A stretch of 50,730 nucleotides of DNA, taken from an uncultured Rhodospirillaceae bacterium (GTDB lineage Bacteria > Pseudomonadota > Alphaproteobacteria > CAAGCB01 > CAG-977). Below the pieces are notes generated by a model. The model saw only the letters and a program-made list of their open reading frames with translations. It ran no database searches and had not been told where the DNA came from. The translations under genes and the position numbers were made by a program. Below, one piece after another: positions 17,309 through 26,631 of the stretch (within the stretch, counting starts at the first letter, position 1; each line of letters begins with the position of its first letter). Location of the stretch: contig USCC01000004.1 in assembly GCA_900553035.1 (NCBI GenBank), positions 1 through 50,730 of the forward strand, in the 5' to 3' direction.

Positions 17309-17402
17309 TTTTATAAACCTTTAAGCTATCAGGAGGAAAATAACTTGAATTCCCGAAAATGCAAAGAATAAAAATCGCAATCCGCCGCAGGGAGGTAAAA
17401 GA

Positions 17403-18695
17403 ATGAAAATAGATTTTTTCAAGCTCCGTGAACGCGGGACTTCTGTCCGCACGGAATGTCTGGCCGGAGTGACGACGTTTATGACAATGTCCTACATTCT
17501 GGCGGTCAATCCGTTGATTCTGAGCCAGGCGGGCATGCCGGCGGGAAGTGTGTTCACCGCAACCGTGCTGTCGTCGGTTTTTGCCATGCTGGTCATGGGG
17601 CTGCTGGCCAACCTCCCGATCGCGCTGGCGCCGGCCATGGGGCTGAACGCTTTTTTCGCCTACACCGTCTGCATAAAAATGGGCTATCCTTATCAGCTGG
17701 CTCTCACCGCTGTTTTCTGTGAGGGAATTGTGTTTCTGCTGATGTCCGTTTTCAACATCCGCGAATCCATCGTCAATGCGATTCCCCTGTTCCTGAAAAA
17801 AGCCGTCACCGCGGGGATCGGTCTTTTCATTGCGTTCATCGGCCTGCAAAGTGCCGGAATTGTCGTTGCCAGCCCGGAAACGCTTGTTTCCGCCGGAAGT
17901 CTGGCTTCCGCGAAGCCGGCACTGGCTCTTTTCGGGCTGGCGCTGCTCGTCGTGCTGTTCATCCGGCGGGTGAAAAGCGCGTTCCTCATCGGGATCTTCG
18001 TGCTGACTCTTCTGGGGATTCCTTTGGGTCTGACGCAGGTTCCCGAGAATTTCTCGGTTTTTTCACGGCCGGAAAAGCCCCTGCTTTTTGATTTCATGCC
18101 GGAAAAAATTCTTTCGTTCGATTTTTTCATCGTTTTCTTCACGTTCTTTTTCCTTGATCTGTTTGATACGATTGGCACATTTGTCGGGATTGCCTCACAA
18201 AGCGGTCTGGCCGAATCCGACGGCGCCATCCGGAATCTGAAACAAGGGCTTCTGGCCGACGCGCTGGGCACGACTGCGGGCGCGGCCCTCGGCACGTCAA
18301 CGGTCAGCAGCTATATCGAAAGCGCTTCGGGTGTCGCGGCCGGCGGACGGACCGGGCTGACATCCCTGACGGTGGCCGCTCTGTTTGCGGCGGCGTTATT
18401 CCTGTCGCCCCTTTTCATGCTGATCCCGCCGGTCGCCACGGCGCCGGTTCTGATCATGGTCGGATTCCTGATGATGGCTCCGATCCGGGAAATTGATTTT
18501 TCGGATTACGCCGTCGGACTGCCCGCTTTTATGACAATTCTGATGATGCCGCTGGCTTACAGCATTGCCGAGGGAATTGTGTTCGGGATCCTGTCCTATG
18601 TTGTGTGTCAGTCGGCTCTGGGAAAGGGCCGGAACGTATCGCCCACCGCCTGGATTCTGTCGGCTGTTTTTCTTATGTGGCTGTTTTTAAGATAG
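17403..18695 (+). CDS. Purine permease of the AzgA/NCS2 type
   Basis: 430 residues, almost entirely hydrophobic with 12 or more helices, of the AzgA-like nucleobase:cation symporter family that imports adenine, guanine or hypoxanthine. Family landmarks are LAGVTTFMTMSYILAVNP (residues 21-38), APAMGLNAFFAYTVC, FLDLFDTIGTFVGIA, GTSTVSSYIESASG and FSDYAVGLPAF. The ATG at 17403 has a good GGGAGGT site upstream. No purine riboswitch core was found in the 94-bp leader. In company with the xdhD-like enzyme it hints at purine scavenging, though the two are 12 kb apart. Confidence 0.9.
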   Translation: MKIDFFKLRERGTSVRTECLAGVTTFMTMSYILAVNPLILSQAGMPAGSVFTATVLSSVFAMLVMGLLANLPIALAPAMGLNAFFAYTVCIKMGYPYQLALTAVFCEGIVFLLMSVFNIRESIVNAIPLFLKKAVTAGIGLFIAFIGLQSAGIVVASPETLVSAGSLASAKPALALFGLALLVVLFIRRVKSAFLIGIFVLTLLGIPLGLTQVPENFSVFSRPEKPLLFDFMPEKILSFDFFIVFFTFFFLDLFDTIGTFVGIASQSGLAESDGAIRNLKQGLLADALGTTAGAALGTSTVSSYIESASGVAAGGRTGLTSLTVAALFAAALFLSPLFMLIPPVATAPVLIMVGFLMMAPIREIDFSDYAVGLPAFMTILMMPLAYSIAEGIVFGILSYVVCQSALGKGRNVSPTAWILSAVFLMWLFLR

Positions 18696-18780
18696 TCTTC
18701 CCGTGAAAAATCGGTTATATTAGACAAAAATGAGTTCTTTTAGCACCAATTAACCACAGAAAAATCTGGGATTGAAGACA

Positions 18781-20172
18781 ATGGCCCGCTTAACGGATGA
18801 AGAATACAGGAAACAGCTTCAAAAAACCGCCTGGCAACAAACGGACGCTTTTCTTGAGGCTCTGAAGGAGGGAAAACCCGTCTTCAGATTTGAAATGCCG
18901 CCCGAAGCCGTTGAAGAAACCAAATCAAGAATGATTGAAAACGGCTGTTCGGCAATGACCGTGTCACCGCATCTGTCCTTTTTCAGGGACATTGTGAACT
19001 TTCTGCCCGAAACGGGCATTACAAAACTGACGATTCAGGAACAACTTCCGATAAGCAAAACGCCCCTTGACAGGGAATTTTTTGATACCGTGCGCCGCTC
19101 GCGGGTCTGTGCGCTTTATATCCACAACGCCGGAAACCTGCGGGATAAAGAAGCGGAAGCGGCGTTCCGGGCACTGCTGGCGGAAAAGCGGATGACGGGC
19201 CTGGGTTTTGATGTGACGGCACAAAACATTCTTCCCTTTGTTCCCGAAATGATCGGCAACCCCGTTGAAGACCTGGTTCTGCGCAACACACGTCCGGGGA
19301 ATCCGCTGGCGGGCGTGCTGGCCGGCCTGCCGTTGAAATCGCTTGAAACCGAGGACGTTTCCGCCCTTTTCCTTAAAAACAGAGGGGCCGTCCTGCCGAT
19401 GACGATCGAATCGCTGACCGCCAACGATCCGGCCTTTGCGTATGACGCGGCCGAAGCTTTGGGAAAAGAGCTGGCTCGCCGCCCGCGCTTTTCCAAAATA
19501 GCCCTGCATTCCGCCGCCATTCCCGGGATAGAACCGCTTATTGAAACATTGGGCAGAACCACCGTTCGGCAGGCCGTCCTGCCCGATCTGGAATGTGTCC
19601 CCGAACTGGCCGGCCCCGTGCGGGCGATGGTGGAAGAACCCGGATGCGTCCTTACCGAATTGACCGGCAGCCGCGAACTGGATCCCAAAACACAGGAAAG
19701 AATATCCGACGCTCTGCGCCTGCACGCCAAAGGCGCCGAAGCCCGCGCCGCGCTGAAAAGGCTGAAGCACGGAAATCTGGACGAGCGGCTGGCGGACAAA
19801 GAAACGACCGTCCGTACGCTGGCCGACAGCGGCCTGCTGTTTTTCGCCGTTGCGGAAAACAGGTTCGGCGATGTGGTCGCTGTGGTGCAGAGGACAGGTG
19901 TTGCCCTGACGGCGAAGGACTGGCTGTCAACGGATGAAAAGGGCTTTACGCTTCTGGAACATGCGTCCGCCGCGAATATTTTAAAAGATGTCTTTCAAAA
20001 ACCATGCTGGAAAACTGCGGCAGATATGCAGACCGTCTGGGACGCCGTGCCCGCCGCCGAAAAAAAGCAGATGGAGCGCGGCAATCCCCCGTTTTCGTTC
20101 CGCCGGCAGAAAAACGACCTGATGCGTTCGTTTGTTCTGAATGCTGTTCAGAAGACGAAAAAAGGGCGCTAA
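18781..20172 (+). CDS. Unknown protein with leucine-rich-repeat-like architecture
   Basis: 463 residues, not recognised. From about residue 60 to 300 the sequence cycles through short strands of LxxLxL type followed by helical stretches, for instance ITKLTIQEQLP, VCALYIHNAGNL, VEDLVLRNT, LKSLETEDVS, IESLTANDP and FSKIALHSAAI, as in LRR or ribonuclease-inhibitor solenoids, with irregular units of about 25-40 residues. The C-terminal 120 residues are different (DSGLLFFAVAENRFGDVVAVVQ, then FTLLEHASAANIL, which looks ankyrin-like). No signal peptide or membrane helix. The ATG at 18781 is preferred over a TTG at 18772. The end overlaps the converging flavoprotein gene by 4 bp. A secreted effector is one possibility because virB genes lie in the window, but nothing shows it. 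Confidence 0.65.
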   Translation: MARLTDEEYRKQLQKTAWQQTDAFLEALKEGKPVFRFEMPPEAVEETKSRMIENGCSAMTVSPHLSFFRDIVNFLPETGITKLTIQEQLPISKTPLDREFFDTVRRSRVCALYIHNAGNLRDKEAEAAFRALLAEKRMTGLGFDVTAQNILPFVPEMIGNPVEDLVLRNTRPGNPLAGVLAGLPLKSLETEDVSALFLKNRGAVLPMTIESLTANDPAFAYDAAEALGKELARRPRFSKIALHSAAIPGIEPLIETLGRTTVRQAVLPDLECVPELAGPVRAMVEEPGCVLTELTGSRELDPKTQERISDALRLHAKGAEARAALKRLKHGNLDERLADKETTVRTLADSGLLFFAVAENRFGDVVAVVQRTGVALTAKDWLSTDEKGFTLLEHASAANILKDVFQKPCWKTAADMQTVWDAVPAAEKKQMERGNPPFSFRRQKNDLMRSFVLNAVQKTKKGR

Positions 20173-21767
20173 TCTTCCATTTCGCAGATTTTCGCAGCGC
20201 ATTTCAAACCGTCCGCCGCGGCCGACATAATTCCGCCCGCGTATCCCGCGCCCTCGCCGCACGGGTAAAGCCCTGCGACGGAAACGCTTTGAAGCGTCTC
20301 TGCGTCGCGCACCATACGGACGGGGGAAGAACTGCGTGTTTCGGCGGCGGTCAGAACCGCGTCGTATGTCGCAAAGCCCGCCAGCTTCTTATCCGCTTCC
20401 TTCAGGGCGCCCCGGATCGCTTCGACGGCGAACGCGGGCAAAACCGCCCGCATGTCCGACGGTTCAACCCCGGGACGGTACGAAGGCATGACGTCCCCAA
20501 GCGACCGGCTTTCCCGGTTTTTCAGCAAATCACCGACCCGTTGTACGGGCGCTTTGAAACCGCCGCCGCCCGCCTTGAAGGCCGCTTCTTCAATGCGGCG
20601 CTGGAATGCGACACCCGCCAGAGGATGCTCTGACCCGAAATCCGCGGGCGTCACGCCGACCAGAAACGCGCTGTTCGCGTTTATTTTATCGCGGGCAAAT
20701 TCGCTCATTCCATTTGTGACCAGACGCCCCGCTTCGGACGCGGCGGCGACGACCTCTCCGCCGGGACACATGCAGAATGTATAAACCGAACGCCCGTTTT
20801 TCAGGTGAACCGCCAGTTTATAATCCGCCGCTCCCAGTTCCGCCGGCGGGTTGTCCATTCCGTACTGCGCCCGGTTGATCCGCCGCTGAGGATGTTCGAT
20901 CCGCGCACCGACGGAAAAGGGCTTCTGTACCATTGCAACGCCGCGATTCAACAGCATCTCAAACGTATCACGCGCACTGTGCCCCACGGCCAGAATAACC
21001 GTATCGGCTGCGAATTCCTCAACACGGCCGTCCGGGGTTTCCGTCCGAACCGCGGCCAGCGCGCCGTTCCGGACAAGAAGATCGCTCAGACGGGTTTCAA
21101 AACGGTACTCGCCGCCCAGAGCAATGATCTTTTTCCTTAAATTCTGAACAACCTCCGCCAGCCTGTCCGTGCCCACGTGGGGTTTGGCCAGATACATGAT
21201 TTCATCCGGTGCGCCCGCCGCGACGAACGCGTCCAGAACTTTGCGTGTAAACGCGTCTTTTTTTATCCCCGTATTGAGCTTTCCGTCCGAAAACGTCCCC
21301 GCGCCGCCTTCGCCGAACTGTACATTTGAATCCGTATTCAACCGCCCCGTTTCCCAGAACAGACGCACATCCGCCTGACGTTCGGGAACGGGACGTCCGC
21401 GTTCCAGAATAATGGGACGCGCACCCGCCTCCGCCAGAGCCAGCGCCGCCATCAACCCGGCAGGACCGGTTCCGACGACGACCGGGCGGAGCCCCGCACG
21501 CCGCCAGACCGGCGGAACATACTTCTCTGCCGGTTCAAGGGAAACATCCTTGTAAAGCGACACCGCGACGGCCTCGGCTTCATCTCCGGCCACCCGGACG
21601 TCGAAGGCATACAGAAAATGGATGTTCCTTTTGCTGCGAGCATCAATCGAGCGCCGGGCAATCCGGAAGGAAACAATATCCCGCCACCCCGTCAGCCGTT
21701 CAACCGTCCGCCGCAGTTCGCCGGCGGAAACGTCCAGTCCGGCCTTGATGTTCGACACCCTGATCAT
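20169..21767 (-). CDS. COG2509-type FAD-dependent dehydrogenase, function unknown
   Basis: 532 residues of an uncharacterised flavoprotein family. An N-terminal RNA-binding-like region (1-90, with RRSIDARSK) precedes the dinucleotide fold VVVGTGPAGLMAALALAEAG (about 95-114), followed by ERGRPVPER, GEGGAGTFSDGKL, ILAVGHSARDTFEML and, near the end, GLYPCGEGAGYAGGIMSAAADG. These are typical of the COG2509 group, for which no reaction is established. It is transcribed alone and ends head-on with the LRR-like gene, overlapping by 4 bp. Confidence 0.82.
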   Translation of the reverse strand: MIRVSNIKAGLDVSAGELRRTVERLTGWRDIVSFRIARRSIDARSKRNIHFLYAFDVRVAGDEAEAVAVSLYKDVSLEPAEKYVPPVWRRAGLRPVVVGTGPAGLMAALALAEAGARPIILERGRPVPERQADVRLFWETGRLNTDSNVQFGEGGAGTFSDGKLNTGIKKDAFTRKVLDAFVAAGAPDEIMYLAKPHVGTDRLAEVVQNLRKKIIALGGEYRFETRLSDLLVRNGALAAVRTETPDGRVEEFAADTVILAVGHSARDTFEMLLNRGVAMVQKPFSVGARIEHPQRRINRAQYGMDNPPAELGAADYKLAVHLKNGRSVYTFCMCPGGEVVAAASEAGRLVTNGMSEFARDKINANSAFLVGVTPADFGSEHPLAGVAFQRRIEEAAFKAGGGGFKAPVQRVGDLLKNRESRSLGDVMPSYRPGVEPSDMRAVLPAFAVEAIRGALKEADKKLAGFATYDAVLTAAETRSSSPVRMVRDAETLQSVSVAGLYPCGEGAGYAGGIMSAAADGLKCAAKICEMED

Positions 21768-21944
21768 GCATGCCCCCCAAAATAAAACGGGATGTACTAT
21801 AACAGCCTTTTCAAATAATAAAAAGTCTACTGCGGCCTTAAGAAATACATCCTTTCGGCCTTATCCGTAAAGCCGTCTTTTAAAATGTCCGCGTCCCGCC
21901 GTAAGCTTTATCAGATTTTATCCGGGCACTGAAAGGACCTGATT

Positions 21945-22655
21945 ATGACAAAGAAACATGCGGACGAAGACGGCATTTATATTAAAATCACGGAAAACGG
22001 GCCGTATCTGGTTTACGGGAAACCCATTCTCAAACAGGAATTCATCACGCCGAACGAAGAAGGCGCATCGTGGGAATACCGGGACGGCAAGCATTTTTCA
22101 ACGGACGGCGAAGAACCGATCGCCCTGTGCCGGTGCGGACATTCCAAAAATGCTCCGTTTTGTGATGAATCCCATGTTGAATGCGGTTTTGACGGAACGG
22201 AAACGGCAAGCCTGGAACCGATTGCCGAAGGTTCCAAAGAATACCGGGGGCCGAATTATACGCTGCTTGATAATGAAGCGTACTGCGCTTTCGCACGTTT
22301 CTGCGACGCCTTCGGACAGGTGTGGAACCTGGTCATGGACGGCCGCGACGAAGCGGATATGCTGGCCGTCCGCGAAGCCTGCTACTGTCCGGCGGGCCGC
22401 CTGCGGATCCGGAAAAACGGCGAAGAACAGGAAATCGAACCGAAATTTGAAAAAACAATCGGCGTGCTGGAGGATCCTGCCGCCCATTGCAGCGGCCCTC
22501 TGTATATCAAAGGCGGCATAAAGATTGAAGGCGCCGACGGCCGGGTGTACGAACTCCGGAACCGCCAGACGCTCTGCCGGTGCGGAAAATCCTCTCACAA
22601 GCCGTTCTGCAACGGCGCCCATGCATCCGTTCGTTACAGCGACGGCATAAAATAA
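21945..22655 (+). CDS. Twin CDGSH iron-sulfur domain protein
   Basis: 236 residues with two CDGSH-type [2Fe-2S] motifs, CRCGHSKNAPFCDESH (about 62-77) and CRCGKSSHKPFCNGAH near the C-terminus, each with the three-Cys-one-His ligand set. A middle part with CAFARFC and CYCPAG has further cysteines found in related proteins. Such proteins take part in Fe-S or redox handling, but bacterial members lack a settled role. The start has AAGGA seven bases upstream and a strong terminator follows, so the gene is monocistronic. Confidence 0.85.
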   Translation: MTKKHADEDGIYIKITENGPYLVYGKPILKQEFITPNEEGASWEYRDGKHFSTDGEEPIALCRCGHSKNAPFCDESHVECGFDGTETASLEPIAEGSKEYRGPNYTLLDNEAYCAFARFCDAFGQVWNLVMDGRDEADMLAVREACYCPAGRLRIRKNGEEQEIEPKFEKTIGVLEDPAAHCSGPLYIKGGIKIEGADGRVYELRNRQTLCRCGKSSHKPFCNGAHASVRYSDGIK

Positions 22656-22676
22656 ACGGAAAACAGCCGTCGGCCG

Positions 22677-22706
22677 AAGCCCCGCGCGAAGCGGGGCTTT
22701 TTTTTA
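22677..22706 (+). terminator. Rho-independent terminator after the CDGSH gene
   Basis: A perfect 9-bp stem, AAGCCCCGC (22677-22685) with GCGGGGCTT (22691-22699), a 5-nt loop and a run of T. It isolates the CDGSH gene from the glycan operon. Confidence 0.93.
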
Positions 22707-23086
22707 TCAGAACCCGCCCCGGCGGATCGTTCGGCGAATCGGAAGGCCCTGCAATTTATAAGAGAACCGTCTTCATCCTCTTATTTTGTCTTTTCCCGAC
22801 TTTCCTGAAACAGGAAAACAAATATTTTTTCTATAAAAAAGGGGGGATAAATTCAATCACATAAACCCCCCGTTAACACCATGTACGGCCATAAAAAATA
22901 AAGACATTCCACTCTAACGTTTTTCACATTCCTCCCGCCATTCCCCTCATACGAAAGGTTATGCCCTTATTTTTTCCTTTGAAACTTGGCGGATTTTATG
23001 CCATAAAGCTCTATGTATAAAAAATATGCTCCTTTTAAATAAGCAGCATATTATTTTTATTATTATTTTTCAAAGGATTGGCGGTT
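22707..23086. other. A+T-rich leader region of the glycan operon
   Basis: About 380 bases with no gene, markedly A+T-rich compared with its flanks. It must hold the promoter of the glycan operon; a weak candidate is TTGAAA (22979-22984) and CATAAA (23002-23007) with a 17-bp spacer. An inverted repeat, AATATGCT (23023-23030) with AGCATATT (23045-23052), lies further down and is followed by a T-rich tract, so it may be a weak terminator or attenuator in the leader. No riboswitch is recognised. Confidence 0.45.
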
Positions 23087-23203
23087 ATGTTCGGCAGTCG
23101 AAACAATTGTTTTTACGAAAAAAATCATGCTGAATCGGCTGATTTTCCGTCTTCAGGGAAAAAAAGACTCGGAAAGCGTTCGGAAAGAAAGGGGACAAAG
23201 TAA
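23087..23203 (+). CDS. Possible 38-residue leader peptide coupled to the glycan operon
   Basis: A short frame starts at ATG 23087 with AAGGA nine bases before it and ends with TAA at 23201-23203, whose last base is the first base of the aminotransferase ATG (TAATG). The product is polar with a basic end (KKRLGKRSERKGTK) and matches nothing I know. The perfect stop-start overlap suggests translational coupling, but the ribosome binding site of the aminotransferase (AAGGGG) lies inside this frame, so the overlap could also be chance. Confidence 0.35.
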   Translation: MFGSRNNCFYEKNHAESADFPSSGKKRLGKRSERKGTK

Positions 23204-24285
23204 TGGAAAAAATTTTCGTGACACGTTCCTTTCTTCCCGAAAAGGATGAATATATCCGCTATGTTTCTCAAATTTATGACAACGGCATCCTGACCAATCA
23301 GGGACCGCTGCTGGAACAGCTGGAAGTCGAGCTGTCCGATTTTCTTGACGCCCCGCATTTTCATTACGTCACCAACGGCACAATCGCCCTGCAGTTCGCG
23401 CTGAAAGCGCTGGGCATTGAAGACGGCGAGATCATCACGACACCGTTTTCCTATGTCGCGACGACTTCCAGCATTTTATGGGAACGCTGTACACCTGTGT
23501 TTGTCGATATCGAATCCGGCAACTTCACCCTTGACCCGGACCGGATTGAAGAGGCGATCACCCCGAAAACAAAAGCAATCATGCCGGTGCATGTCTTTGG
23601 TTACTCCTGTGATATTGAAAAAATCCGCGACATTGCCGACCGCCATGGGCTGAAGGTTATTTACGATGCCGCCCATGCCTTCGGTTCACGCCGCGGCGGC
23701 AAAGCGCTCTGCAGTTGCGGCGGAGATGTGTCCACCTGTTCCTTCCATGCGACAAAGCTGTTTCATACCATCGAAGGGGGCGCCTGTATCGTTCGTGACA
23801 AGGACGTCAGCGACCGGCTGGACCTGATCAAGCGTTTCGGGCATGAGGGCGACACCCATTTCCGCGAAGGCATCAACGGCAAGCAGTCGGAATTCCATGC
23901 GGCCATGGGGCTGGCCAATTTCCCGCACATCGCGGAAATCATCGCCGACCGCCGCCGCATTTCGCAAACGTATGACACGCTTCTGGAAAACAGGCTGGGT
24001 CGCCCGGAAAAACAGGACGACCTGGAATACAACTACGCTTATTACCCGGTTGTTTTTGAAAGCGAAAAGCAGCTTCTGAACGTGTTCAAGGCCCTGAACG
24101 CCGAAGGGATTTACCCGCGCCGTTATTTTTATCCCAGCCTGAACATGCTTCCCTATCTGAAGGAAAAGACGGACTGCCCGGTTTCCGAAGACATCAGCCG
24201 CCGCATTGCCTGTCTGCCGCTGTTTGTCGGCCTGCCGGAAAGTTCCATCGAAAAAATAGCCCAAATCGTAAAGGAAAACCTGTAA
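23203..24285 (+). CDS. DegT/DnrJ/EryC1-family sugar aminotransferase
   Basis: 360-residue PLP enzyme that aminates a nucleotide-linked 4-keto-6-deoxy sugar. The PLP lysine is K185 in SFHATKLFHTIEGG, and TNGTIALQFALKAL, TTPFSYVATTSS and IYDAAHAFG are family signatures. VioA/FdtB-type enzymes acting on dTDP-sugars have this length and look; the precise sugar cannot be read from sequence. It opens an operon whose other genes make and attach an acyl group, so the likely product is an amino sugar to be N-acylated. rmlA/rmlB-like genes for the dTDP-sugar precursor are not in the window. The next gene begins directly at the stop (TAAATG). Confidence 0.88.
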   Translation: MEKIFVTRSFLPEKDEYIRYVSQIYDNGILTNQGPLLEQLEVELSDFLDAPHFHYVTNGTIALQFALKALGIEDGEIITTPFSYVATTSSILWERCTPVFVDIESGNFTLDPDRIEEAITPKTKAIMPVHVFGYSCDIEKIRDIADRHGLKVIYDAAHAFGSRRGGKALCSCGGDVSTCSFHATKLFHTIEGGACIVRDKDVSDRLDLIKRFGHEGDTHFREGINGKQSEFHAAMGLANFPHIAEIIADRRRISQTYDTLLENRLGRPEKQDDLEYNYAYYPVVFESEKQLLNVFKALNAEGIYPRRYFYPSLNMLPYLKEKTDCPVSEDISRRIACLPLFVGLPESSIEKIAQIVKENL

Positions 24286-24588
24286 ATGAACGACAATGAA
24301 CAGATACGCGCACTGATCAAAGAAGCGCTGGATGAATTGAATGAACAGCTGGACGAAGAAGCAAAGGTGCCGTTCAGCGACGAAACGCGTTTCATCGGTT
24401 CGAAGGCGTGCATTGACTCCATGTCCTTTGTCACGCTGGTTTCAATCATTGAAGAACTGATCGCCGACAAGCTCGGGAAAACGGTTCAGTTGGTCAGTGA
24501 CAAGGCGTTTTCTCAGGAACGCAGTCCGTTCTATTCGATCGCCACCCTGGCGGAATACATCCGGAACCTTTTAGCGGAAGAAGCCTGA
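24286..24588 (+). CDS. Acyl carrier protein (first of two)
   Basis: 100 residues, acidic, with a helical ACP pattern and the phosphopantetheine serine at S45 in IDSMSFVTLVSIIEEL. It is longer than the housekeeping ACP (about 78) through its N-terminal helix, and the attachment motif is DSM in place of the classical DSL. It stands between the aminotransferase and a FabG-like reductase, spaced by 0 and 1 bp, so it is presumably a dedicated carrier for the acyl group made by this operon. Confidence 0.78.
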   Translation: MNDNEQIRALIKEALDELNEQLDEEAKVPFSDETRFIGSKACIDSMSFVTLVSIIEELIADKLGKTVQLVSDKAFSQERSPFYSIATLAEYIRNLLAEEA

Positions 24589-24589
24589 A

Positions 24590-25285
24590 ATGAACGTCGT
24601 TATTACGGGAACCAGCCGCGGCATCGGTCTCAGCCTGGCGGAATATTATCTGAGCGGAGGTTGCCGCGTGGCCGGGTGCAGCCGTTCGGAAAGCCCTCTG
24701 ACCCATCCGGACTATAAACATTATACAGTCGACCTTTCGCAGGAGGCCGACGTTAACCGTTTCGCCGCCGATGTACGGAAAGACTTCGGTTCTGTCGACG
24801 TCCTGATCAACAATGCGGGCGTCGCTTCAATGAACCATTTCATGCTGACGCCGGTCGAAACGGCCAGAAGGTTAATGAACATCAACTTTTTTGGCCCCTT
24901 TGCGGCAACGCGCGCATTCATCAATGCCCTGAAGAAATCCGATCACCCGCGCGTTGTCAATTTCTCGACCGTCGCCGTCCCCTTCAATCTGGATGGAGAA
25001 CTGGCCTATGTGTCGTCAAAGGCCGCCGTTGAAAGCATGACCAAAATCCTGGCTAAAGAGCTGGCGCCGTTCAAAATCACAGTGAATGCCGTCGGTCCGA
25101 CGCCGGTCAAAACCGCTCTGACCGCCAAGGTTCCCGAAAAAAAGCTGAAAGAACTTCTTGACCGCCAGGCCATCAAACGTTTCGGCGAATTTGAAGATAT
25201 CCGCAACGTCATTGATTTTTACATCAGTCCGGCCAGCGACTTCATTACGGGGCAGATTGTCTATCTTGGCGGAGTAAACAAATGA
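24590..25285 (+). CDS. FabG-like short-chain dehydrogenase/reductase (first of two)
   Basis: 231 residues with the NAD(P) loop TGTSRGIG (6-13), NNAG (74-77) and a catalytic set S126, Y140, K144 (YVSSK). The tail has ITVNAVGPTPVKTAL and FITGQIVYLGG as in 3-oxoacyl-ACP reductases. In this setting it probably reduces a 3-oxoacyl group on one of the two carrier proteins to the 3-hydroxy form; a sugar reductase role is the alternative. Its stop overlaps the ligase start by ATGA. Confidence 0.85.
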   Translation: MNVVITGTSRGIGLSLAEYYLSGGCRVAGCSRSESPLTHPDYKHYTVDLSQEADVNRFAADVRKDFGSVDVLINNAGVASMNHFMLTPVETARRLMNINFFGPFAATRAFINALKKSDHPRVVNFSTVAVPFNLDGELAYVSSKAAVESMTKILAKELAPFKITVNAVGPTPVKTALTAKVPEKKLKELLDRQAIKRFGEFEDIRNVIDFYISPASDFITGQIVYLGGVNK

Positions 25286-26613
25286 ACATCGACTTTTTCA
25301 AGGAAAGCCTTTTAAAGAACAAGGACGCGACGGCCGTTATCACGGACGGCCGGAATTATACGTTCGGCGAGATTTTCCGCGAATATGAACGCGCCGCCGC
25401 TTTTCTGCGGGAAAAGGGCGTTCCCGAAGGAAGCGTCACGGCTCTTCTGGCAGATTTCAAACCGCAGTCGATCGCCCTGTTCCTGGCATTGATTGAACGC
25501 GACGCCGTCATTGTGCCGATTTCACAGACCATCAAGAACATTGACGGCTATGTCCGCATTTCCGAAAGCGAATATTTCATAGATGTCCGCACCGACACGC
25601 CGTCTGTCCGCGCAACCGGCGTCACGGCGTCGCATCCGATGCTGATGAAACTGAAGGAAGCCAAAGCCCCCGGCCTTATCCTGTTTTCTTCGGGAACGAC
25701 GGGAGACCCCAAAGCCGCTCTGCACGACCTGACTTTTCTTCTGGAGAAATTCAAAAAGCCCGGAAAGACCCTGACCACAATCACCTTCCTGCTGTTCGAC
25801 CACATCGGCGGGTTCAAAACAATGATGCACACGTTGGCCAACGGCGGGACGATCATCACGCTGAAAAGCCGCAGTCCGGAAGAAGTCTGCCGCCTGATTG
25901 AAAAATACAGAATCGAACTTCTGCCGACCTCGCCGACGTTCATCAATCTGATTCTGCTGAACAAGACGTACGAAAAGTACGACCTGTCCAGCCTGAAGAT
26001 GATGACGTACGGAACGGAACCGATGCCCGAATCCACGCTGAAAGCGATGCACCGCATCCTGCCGGACGTTCGGCTGAAACAGACGTACGGGTTGTCCGAA
26101 GTCGGCATCATGCCGACGAAATCCGAGGATTCCGATTCGCTGTGGATGAAGTTGGGCGGCGAAGGGTTTGAAACAAAAATCGTCGAGGACATCCTCTACA
26201 TCCGGGCGAAATCGGCCATGATGGGTTATCTGAACGCGCCATCGCCCTTTGACGAGGACGGATGGTTCAATACCAAAGACAAGGTTGAAGTCAAAGGCGA
26301 TTACATCCGCATTCTGGGTCGCACGACGGATCTGATCAATGTCGGCGGAGAAAAAGTGTACCCGATTGAAGTGGAAAGTGCGCTTCTGGAATGCGACGGC
26401 GTTCTGGACGTTCGGATTTACGGCGAACCGCATCCCCTGATGGGCAAAGTCGTCGCCGCCGAAGTCAAGGTCGCCCCGGAAAACGACAACCGCGACTTTA
26501 TCAAAAAACTCCGCCAGTACTGCCGCACGAAGCTGGAATCCTACAAAATTCCGGTTAAGTTCAGCCTGACGACCGGAGATCTGTACGGCGACCGTTTCAA
26601 AAAGAAACGATAA
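25282..26613 (+). CDS. Acyl-adenylating ligase (AMP-dependent synthetase)
   Basis: 443 residues of the ANL superfamily, activating a carboxylic acid as acyl-AMP and passing it to a thiol. The P-loop-like motif SSGTTGDPK is at 136-144; TYGLSEVG (A5), GWFNTKDKVE (A7), ILGRTTDLINVGGEKVYP (A8) and a C-terminal lysine in YGDRFKKKR (A10) are in order. It is shorter than most acyl-CoA ligases (about 500-550), mainly at the N-terminus. With a carrier protein two genes upstream it most likely loads the starter acid onto ACP, though CoA cannot be excluded. It overlaps the preceding reductase gene by ATGA. Confidence 0.86.
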   Translation: MNIDFFKESLLKNKDATAVITDGRNYTFGEIFREYERAAAFLREKGVPEGSVTALLADFKPQSIALFLALIERDAVIVPISQTIKNIDGYVRISESEYFIDVRTDTPSVRATGVTASHPMLMKLKEAKAPGLILFSSGTTGDPKAALHDLTFLLEKFKKPGKTLTTITFLLFDHIGGFKTMMHTLANGGTIITLKSRSPEEVCRLIEKYRIELLPTSPTFINLILLNKTYEKYDLSSLKMMTYGTEPMPESTLKAMHRILPDVRLKQTYGLSEVGIMPTKSEDSDSLWMKLGGEGFETKIVEDILYIRAKSAMMGYLNAPSPFDEDGWFNTKDKVEVKGDYIRILGRTTDLINVGGEKVYPIEVESALLECDGVLDVRIYGEPHPLMGKVVAAEVKVAPENDNRDFIKKLRQYCRTKLESYKIPVKFSLTTGDLYGDRFKKKR

Positions 26614-26631
26614 CGGAAGGAAGTTTTCCCG

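Noticed and set aside
17309..17402. Possible purine riboswitch before the purine permease
   Set aside because: The leader is only 94 bases and the conserved core loops of purine riboswitches are not there.
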